Assembly (NCBI GenBank): GCA_030648815.1
Contig: JAUSHA010000013.1
Span: forward strand, 1-7,341
Length of the DNA: 7,341 bases
Origin: a bacterium
GTDB taxonomy: Bacteria; Patescibacteriota; Minisyncoccia; Minisyncoccales; MHMH01
Reading direction: 5' to 3'
Position numbers and translations under genes: made by a program. Positions 3,738 through 7,341 of the stretch are shown here, in pieces. The notes under the pieces were generated by a model, which had not been told where the DNA came from, made no database searches, and saw only the letters and a program-made list of their open reading frames with translations. Each line of letters begins with the position of its first letter. The first letter of the stretch is position 1.

Positions 3738-4712
3738 TTATTTTATCAAATTTAACACTTTTTTCAAGGTTTCATCAATCGTGCCTTCCTGCTGAAAGCC
3801 GGCGGCGTAAGCATGCCCTCCTCCGCCAAGGGCCTTAGCGATCTTGACTACATCCCTCCCCTTATACGGCTCCGATCTTAAGGAGCCCTTAATTTTTCCT
3901 TTTTCGTGTTCAACTAAGAAAAGTCCGAGATTAACCGGGGAGCCGGAAGAAATTAAATTAGTAATGCCGTCAAAATCGGCCAAGCCCACCTTATATCTGT
4001 CCAAATCATCGAAAGAAAGCCAGGAATAAACCAGGTTGGTCTTTTCGTCCAGTTTTGCCCTTGATAAGACTTTACCCCAGGCCTTAGAAAAATTAAGAGG
4101 ACTGTCCATGGTCAAGGTTTGACGGGTGATTTTACTCAAGGAAACTCCCTTGGAAAGCAGTTCGGAAACGATATTTAAGGTTTCTGAAGAGGTGGAAACG
4201 TGGCGGAATCCGCCGCTGTCAGAAATAATGCCCGACAAAAGGCATAAAGCGATGTCCTTGCTTATCTCAACGTTTCTGTGCTTTAACCAATGATAAACTA
4301 TCTCCGACGTGGAAGAAAATGCCGGCTCCACTATTTTTATTTTTCCCTTTTGATCGGATTCAACATGATGGTCAATGGTGATGATATTCAACTGCGGTTT
4401 ATTTGAAATATGATTCGGCAATCTTAATCTTCTGAAATCGCCGTAATCCAAGGCGATCAGAACATCCGGCTCAAAGTTATCTATTTGATATTTAATCTCA
4501 AAAAACCCGGGCAAATAATTGAGACTCTTAGGGGCCGGGGTCGGCAGATAAGGCAGGCTTTCAAATCCTTCGCTTTTTAAGACATTGTGTATGGTCAAAA
4601 CGGAAGATACGGCATCCGGATCCGGATTTTCATGGGAAGCCACCAGCACCCTATGGGTGCTTTTCAATACTCCGTCAATTTCCTTAAATTGTTCGGCAAG
4701 CTTGTCAGTCAT
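3738..4712 (-). CDS. nrnA: DHH/DHHA1 phosphoesterase, NrnA-like nanoRNase / pAp phosphatase
   Basis: Mn-dependent enzyme that in its best known relatives (NrnA) degrades 2-5 nucleotide RNAs from the end and dephosphorylates pAp. The 324-residue protein has the DHH catalytic domain in its first half: HENPDPDAVSS (H27, D31, D33), ALDYGD (D89), IDHH (114-116), and GIISDSGGFR (D165). The substrate-binding DHHA1 domain follows, with GGGGHAYAAGF at residues 296-306. The start ATG overlaps the end of rbfA by 8 bases (ATGACTGA), a typical coupling arrangement. The order infB-rbfA-nrnA is widely conserved in bacteria and supports the NrnA assignment over other DHH proteins such as RecJ, which is larger. 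tRNA-Cys follows 12 bases after the stop. Substrate preference is inferred. Confidence 0.9.
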   Translation of the reverse strand: MTDKLAEQFKEIDGVLKSTHRVLVASHENPDPDAVSSVLTIHNVLKSEGFESLPYLPTPAPKSLNYLPGFFEIKYQIDNFEPDVLIALDYGDFRRLRLPNHISNKPQLNIITIDHHVESDQKGKIKIVEPAFSSTSEIVYHWLKHRNVEISKDIALCLLSGIISDSGGFRHVSTSSETLNIVSELLSKGVSLSKITRQTLTMDSPLNFSKAWGKVLSRAKLDEKTNLVYSWLSFDDLDRYKVGLADFDGITNLISSGSPVNLGLFLVEHEKGKIKGSLRSEPYKGRDVVKIAKALGGGGHAYAAGFQQEGTIDETLKKVLNLIK

Positions 4713-5046
4713 TCTTGATTTTCTCTAAAAGTTCTTCTATTCTGCCGGCTTCTCTGACAGCTTCTTCTTCGACGAATATGATGCGCGGTACCGGCCTCAT
4801 TTTAAGACGGCCGTTCAACTTTTGCTGGAACTCGTAAACCATACCCCTTAAGGTCTTTAAAACGTCCCGCGACATTTCCTGGGGCATAACGGAGATATAA
4901 GCCTTAACTTGAATTAAATTGGCGGAAGTTTCTACCCTTGTGAGAGTAACCAAAGCCCCTTCAGGGAAATCTGCTTCTCTAAGCATAATCTGACTTAGTT
5001 CTTTTTTTATCAGCTGATTAACTTGAGGAAGCCTTTCTGTACTCAT
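4705..5046 (-). CDS. rbfA: 30S ribosome-binding factor A
   Basis: Cold-shock-associated assembly factor that binds immature 30S subunits near 16S rRNA helix 1 and is released late in maturation. The 113-residue length is typical. The KH-type single domain is recognisable: an N-terminal helix VNQLIKKELSQIM, then ALVTLTRVETSANLIQVKAYISV, and the late block MRPVPRIIFVEEEAVREAGRIEELL, matching the family's RxxPxxxF and I-x-x-L-L pattern. The ATG at 5046 is the first start in its frame after an upstream stop and lies 29 bases inside the infB end, without a properly spaced Shine-Dalgarno site, so translation is probably coupled to infB. The stop is a TGA that overlaps the nrnA start, which also shows that UGA is a stop codon in this organism. 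Confidence 0.93.
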   Translation of the reverse strand: MSTERLPQVNQLIKKELSQIMLREADFPEGALVTLTRVETSANLIQVKAYISVMPQEMSRDVLKTLRGMVYEFQQKLNGRLKMRPVPRIIFVEEEAVREAGRIEELLEKIKND

Positions 5047-6502
5047 ATAAGTATATCAATAAAGTATCGCCCTCCTGAACCTTGGCATTTCCCTCATAAA
5101 GAATACCGCAATCTTCTCCCTTGATGGCAAGATTGGCGTCTTTTTTATTTTTTTGCAAATTAATAATCCTACCCTCTCCCGCAGGCTCATCATTCCTGAT
5201 AATTTCAATTGAAGAGCCCTTTTTGATTTCCCCGGCAATAACTTTCCCCCCGACTATTTGGCGATTTTTCTCCGTCAAAAAAACGGCGAGCACTCTCAAT
5301 TTACCAAGCTCAACTTTAACTTTTTCGGGATCCACTGACTTTTCCATCATCAGACGAACCGCTTGGGCTAATTCGTAAATTATTTCAAAATTCAATATTC
5401 TCACATTATCTCTTTCAGCTAAAACCAAGGAGGTAGCGGCTGACGATACTCTGAATCCTAAAATTTTAGCGTTGCCGGATTTAGCCAGCTTAACATCGCT
5501 TTCAGATATATCGCCCACCTCGTTTTTCAAAATCCTGATAATGACTTTTTCTTGAGGAATTTCTTTTAAAACTTCCCCGATAGCCTCAATGGATCCCTGG
5601 ACATCTGATTTTATGATTAAATTCAGAACTTTTTTCCCTTCCTCAATTAAAAAAACTTCTCCGGTTTCAGATTTTCTCTCCTTTTTGGAAATATATTTTT
5701 GAGCGGATTCAATATCAGAATAAGCCTCAAATTTTTCTCCCACTTGAGGAACTTTTTCAAGGCCCATGACAATAACGGGTTGGGACGGCATAGCCATTTC
5801 TAAACTTTTCCCCTGAAAATCTTCCACCATTTTAATTTTGCCCAAAACTGATGCTGTCCCCACAATGTCGCCCGGCCTTAAAACTCCGTCCCTTAAAAGC
5901 AAAGTGGCTGTCGGCCCTCTTTGTTTATCCAAATAAGATTCAATCACCAAACCCTGGGCAGGCTTTTCTAGGTCGCCTTCCAGCTTCTCCATCTCCCCCA
6001 CCAGCAAGATAAGCTCTAATAATTCCGGAATTCCTTTTTTGGTTTTAGCTGAAATTTCTATTGAGGGAATCTTTCCGCCAAGAGATTCCACCAGGATATC
6101 TTCCTTTATTAATTCTCTTTTCACTTTTTCCGGATTGGCTTCCGGTTTATCGATTTTGTTCAAAGCCACAATCATCGGTATGCCGGCTTTTTTAATATGC
6201 AAAATCGCCTCTTTCGTTTGGGGTTTTGCTCCCTCTTCTGCGGCTACCACCAAAATAGCGATATCCGCCACCCTGGCTCCCCTTGACCTCATGGCTGAAA
6301 AAGCCTCATGCCCGGGCGTATCAATAAACGTGATTTTCTTGCCATTATTATCAATCTCGTAAGCTCCGATATGCTGAGTTATACCTCCGGATTCTTTGGA
6401 TGTTATTTTGAAGTCCTTGATCGCTTCCAAAATAGAAGACTTGCCATGGTCAACATGGCCTAAAACAACTACTATGGGTGGTCTTGGTTGGATATTACTC
6501 AT
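5018..6502 (-). CDS. infB: Translation initiation factor IF2, short form lacking N-terminal domains
   Basis: GTPase that brings fMet-tRNA to the 30S subunit and promotes 50S joining. All GTPase motifs are present: G1 GHVDHGKSS (15-23), G2 GGITQHIGAY (39-48), G3 DTPGHE (61-66), G4 NKID (115-118), and G5 SAKT (151-154). Domain II, the C1 domain (around KVLNLIIKSDVQGSIEAI to ILGFRVSS) and the C2 fMet-tRNA-binding domain follow. The protein has 494 residues and starts only about ten residues before the G domain, so the long IF2 N-terminal region (about 390 residues in E. coli) is absent. The ATG overlaps the end of the DUF4446 gene by 8 bases, with no upstream in-frame IF2-like sequence. The C-terminus YLYEYRKASSS is atypical where the frame overlaps rbfA. 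Confidence 0.97.
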   Translation of the reverse strand: MSNIQPRPPIVVVLGHVDHGKSSILEAIKDFKITSKESGGITQHIGAYEIDNNGKKITFIDTPGHEAFSAMRSRGARVADIAILVVAAEEGAKPQTKEAILHIKKAGIPMIVALNKIDKPEANPEKVKRELIKEDILVESLGGKIPSIEISAKTKKGIPELLELILLVGEMEKLEGDLEKPAQGLVIESYLDKQRGPTATLLLRDGVLRPGDIVGTASVLGKIKMVEDFQGKSLEMAMPSQPVIVMGLEKVPQVGEKFEAYSDIESAQKYISKKERKSETGEVFLIEEGKKVLNLIIKSDVQGSIEAIGEVLKEIPQEKVIIRILKNEVGDISESDVKLAKSGNAKILGFRVSSAATSLVLAERDNVRILNFEIIYELAQAVRLMMEKSVDPEKVKVELGKLRVLAVFLTEKNRQIVGGKVIAGEIKKGSSIEIIRNDEPAGEGRIINLQKNKKDANLAIKGEDCGILYEGNAKVQEGDTLLIYLYEYRKASSS

Positions 6503-6857
6503 GAATGGCTTTATTAATGGCTTCTGTTTCTTCTTTTGATAATTGATACTTGGAAACTCCTTTTTCTATGGGTTTGGCATAAACTCTGTTCAATTCCCTA
6601 AGATAATGAGAAGTTATGACAAAGCCGTTATTATCGGCATCCAGAACGGCGATAGAAAAACTCTGGTCGCCTCCGACTTCAGGGAAAGGATTAAATCTGA
6701 CCATGCCGATTTTCTGCAAGTCTTTTTTACTCTTCTCCTTAAACGATTCAAATTTTTGAGAAAGTTCTTGGTAACTTTCTTCCAGTTTTTTTAAGTATGC
6801 CAAAACCTCCTTCATGCTCTCCGGATCTTCTTTTGTCTTATTTAAAAATTTAAACAT
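6495..6857 (-). CDS. DUF4446-family protein, function unknown
   Basis: A 120-residue protein. Residues about 10-48 are rich in Glu/Lys with regularly spaced hydrophobics, likely a coiled coil. Residues 49-113 carry the pattern typical of DUF4446: KIGMVRFNPFPEVGGDQSFS, then VLDADNNGFVITS, RELNRVYAKPIEKG, and LSKEETEAI. Many family members have an N-terminal membrane helix; none is visible here, so this one is probably cytoplasmic. It is the first protein gene of the infB-rbfA-nrnA unit, and its stop overlaps the infB ATG by 8 bases, suggesting translational coupling. No strong Shine-Dalgarno site precedes the ATG; a hairpin pair lies immediately upstream. The biochemical role of the family is not known to me. 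Confidence 0.8.
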   Translation of the reverse strand: MFKFLNKTKEDPESMKEVLAYLKKLEESYQELSQKFESFKEKSKKDLQKIGMVRFNPFPEVGGDQSFSIAVLDADNNGFVITSHYLRELNRVYAKPIEKGVSKYQLSKEETEAINKAIHE

Positions 6858-6868
6858 ATTCTTTGTGC

Positions 6869-6917
6869 GGCAGGTACAAGTCTATACCTGCCAGCCAGAT
6901 GCAGACTTGTATCTGGC
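6869..6917 (-). promoter_or_regulatory. Tandem hairpins with complementary loops between tRNA-Ser and the DUF4446-infB operon
   Basis: On the minus strand the first hairpin pairs GCCAGAT (6917-6911) with ATCTGGC (6900-6894). The second pairs GGCAGGTA with TACCTGCC (6892-6869). One base separates them. The first loop holds ACAAGTC and the second GACTTGT, which are exact complements, so the loops could kiss or the whole region could refold. The first stem includes the discriminator and CCA of tRNA-Ser, so forming it competes with the mature tRNA end. The DUF4446 start lies 11 bases downstream. It could be a processing or leader control element; the function is inferred. Confidence 0.6.
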
Positions 6918-7003
6918 GGAGGGTGGAGGATTTGAACCCCCGATCCCGTTTCCGGGAAACTGGTTTTCGAAACCAGCGCTTTAAACCGCTCAGCCAACCC
7001 TCC
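6914..7003 (-). tRNA. tRNA-Ser (anticodon CGA), CCA encoded
   Basis: Class II tRNA. Acceptor GGAGGGT pairs with ACCCTCC, anticodon stem CTGGT/ACCAG holds loop TTCGAAA with anticodon CGA (complement of 6967-6969), reading UCG. The long variable arm contains TCCCG/CGGGA. T-stem GGGGG/CCTCC (one G-U) holds TTCAAAT. The discriminator is G, as expected for serine tRNA, and CCA is encoded (complement of 6914-6916). It heads the infB transcription unit, behind its own promoter, and its 3' end is built into the first of two downstream hairpins. Confidence 0.95.
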
Positions 7004-7020
7004 TAATGATTACATACAAC

Positions 7021-7042
7021 CCCTGCCTGCCGGCAGGCAGGG
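7021..7042. repeat. Perfect 22-bp GC-rich palindrome
   Basis: CCCTGCCTGCC (7021-7031) is followed at once by its exact reverse complement (7032-7042). The core, an inverted pair of CTGCC units, is of a kind I associate with repeats scattered through Parcubacteria-like genomes. It lies between the promoter at 7070-7098 and tRNA-Ser, so it would form a strong hairpin in the 5' leader of the transcript. It could be a REP-like mobile repeat, a protein-binding site or a processing signal. Dispersed copy number cannot be judged from this window. Confidence 0.7.
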
Positions 7043-7069
7043 CTCTGGCACGCTTCCAGTCAACTTACA

Positions 7070-7098
7070 TTTCTATCATTTTACTCTCAAAAAGTCAA
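7070..7098 (-). promoter_or_regulatory. Probable promoter of tRNA-Ser and the DUF4446-infB-rbfA-nrnA unit
   Basis: On the minus strand: -35 TTGACT (7098-7093), 17-base spacer, -10 TAGAAA (7075-7070), with TGA just before the -10 box as an extended element. The -35 box is identical to that of the 3D-gene promoter. The start would fall near 7062, giving a leader of about 60 bases that contains the 22-bp palindrome. Confidence 0.5.
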
Positions 7099-7109
7099 AG
7101 AGGCAAATT

Positions 7110-7140
7110 AAAAACTCAAAGCCCCGACATAATATCGGGG
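7110..7140 (-). terminator. Possible terminator after tRNA-Ala
   Basis: On the minus strand CCCCGA (7140-7135) pairs with TCGGGG (7127-7122), followed by CTTT, GAG and TTTTT. The stem is GC-rich and short and the T-run is interrupted, so efficiency may be moderate. Its position, 8 bases after the tRNA-Ala discriminator and just before the promoter at 7098-7070, fits an end point for the tRNA-Arg/tRNA-Ala transcript. Confidence 0.5.
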
Positions 7141-7147
7141 CAAGCGG

Positions 7148-7218
7148 TGGACCCGGCGGGAATCGAACCCGCTACTCTTGCATGCCATGCAAGCGTGTTA
7201 CCGGTATACCACGGGCCC
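7148..7218 (-). tRNA. tRNA-Ala (anticodon GGC)
   Basis: Acceptor GGGCCCG pairs with CGGGTCC, and the third pair is G3-U70, the main identity element for alanyl-tRNA synthetase. Anticodon stem CTTGC/GCAAG holds loop ATGGCAT with GGC, reading GCC and GCU. T-stem GCGGG/CCCGC holds TTCGATT, and the discriminator is A. The D-stem GTAT/ACAC contains one A-C mismatch. CCG, not CCA, follows the discriminator. It lies two bases downstream of tRNA-Arg. Confidence 0.94.
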
Positions 7219-7220
7219 GG

Positions 7221-7292
7221 GGCCCCTGGAAGGAATCGAACCTTCATCTGGGTTTTAGGAAACCCCCATTCTATCCATTAGACTACAGGGGC
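7221..7292 (-). tRNA. tRNA-Arg (anticodon CCU), slightly irregular
   Basis: Acceptor GCCCCTG (minus strand from 7292) pairs with CAGGGGC. T-stem GAAGG/CCTTC holds TTCGATT. The D-arm is TCT/AGA with loop AATGGAT, including the A20 that helps arginine recognition. Loop TTCCTAA gives anticodon CCU, reading AGG. The anticodon stem GGGGT/AACCC contains one G-A mismatch next to the loop-closing pair, the G10 partner is A, and the discriminator position is C, so this gene is less regular than its neighbours. It could still be functional. Three C separate it from tRNA-Ala. Confidence 0.82.
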
Positions 7293-7306
7293 GAAATCTC
7301 CTCTCA

Positions 7307-7335
7307 ATCTTAACCAAATTTTGGCGATTTTGCAA
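7307..7335 (-). promoter_or_regulatory. Possible promoter for tRNA-Arg/tRNA-Ala
   Basis: On the minus strand: TTGCAA (7335-7330), 17-base spacer, TAAGAT (7312-7307), each matching the sigma-70 consensus at 4 of 6 positions. The start would fall a few bases before tRNA-Arg at 7292. The match is modest and the window ends soon after, so another promoter upstream is possible. Confidence 0.4.
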
Positions 7336-7341
7336 CCCTAT

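Noticed and set aside
4705..4712. UGA recoded as a sense codon, as in some CPR lineages
   Set aside because: rbfA ends at a TGA exactly where the family length predicts, and no gene here needs read-through of TGA.
7058..7063. Second TTGACT (minus strand) as another -35 box for tRNA-Ser
   Set aside because: At 16-18 bases downstream there is only GC-rich palindrome sequence and no -10-like box.
7006..7281. Plus-strand open frame of 91 codons
   Set aside because: It runs antisense through tRNA-Ala and most of tRNA-Arg and includes the 22-bp palindrome. The translation has no recognisable domain, and it has no ribosome binding site.

Overview
The window looks like a piece of a small-genome bacterium of the Candidate Phyla Radiation, probably a Parcubacteria-like lineage. 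This placement is an inference. It rests on moderately AT-rich coding DNA, very tight packing with overlapping genes, short versions of universal proteins (an IF2 that begins at its GTPase domain, an L19 without its N-terminal helix, a RluA-type synthase with a shortened N-terminal half), tRNA genes mostly without an encoded CCA, and palindromic intergenic repeats. UGA is used as a stop (end of rbfA), so the genetic code appears standard.

Plus-strand half (1-2942): the 3' part of ftsH runs directly into a chain in which tRNA genes separate the protein genes: ftsH, tRNA-Ile(UAU), twin-hairpin repeat copy 1, GC-rich twin hairpin, tRNA-Val(GAC), rluA-type gene, rplS, tRNA-Leu(GAG), RimI-like acetyltransferase gene, tRNA-Val(UAC), twin-hairpin repeat copy 2, tRNA-Phe(GAA), tRNA-Gly(GCC), terminator. 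The packing is extreme. One start codon shares a base with a tRNA CCA end, and one stop codon is made by the body of the next tRNA. Next comes a single-gene unit (about 2980-3544) with its own extended -10 promoter, a Shine-Dalgarno site that can fold into a hairpin, a secreted 3D-domain protein, and a bidirectional terminator.

Minus-strand half (7341 down to 3545): tRNA-Arg(CCU) and tRNA-Ala(GGC) form one short unit. A probable terminator and a new promoter follow. Then comes tRNA-Ser(CGA), a pair of hairpins with complementary loops, a DUF4446 gene, infB, rbfA, nrnA-like DHH phosphoesterase, tRNA-Cys(GCA) and tRNA-Leu(UAA), which ends at the shared terminator. This is the conserved translation/ribosome-assembly cluster infB-rbfA-nrnA bounded by tRNAs on both sides.

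Functionally nearly everything serves translation: 11 tRNAs, L19, IF2, RbfA, an RNA pseudouridine synthase, a possible ribosomal-protein acetyltransferase and an RNA-end phosphoesterase. FtsH (membrane proteolysis) and the 3D-domain protein (cell wall) are the exceptions. The most interesting signals are the two copies of a tRNA-trailer twin-hairpin element whose second hairpin imitates a tRNA acceptor stem with an ACCA end, the kissing-loop hairpin pair between tRNA-Ser and the infB operon, the rare tRNA-Ile(UAU), and the mitochondria-like tRNA punctuation.
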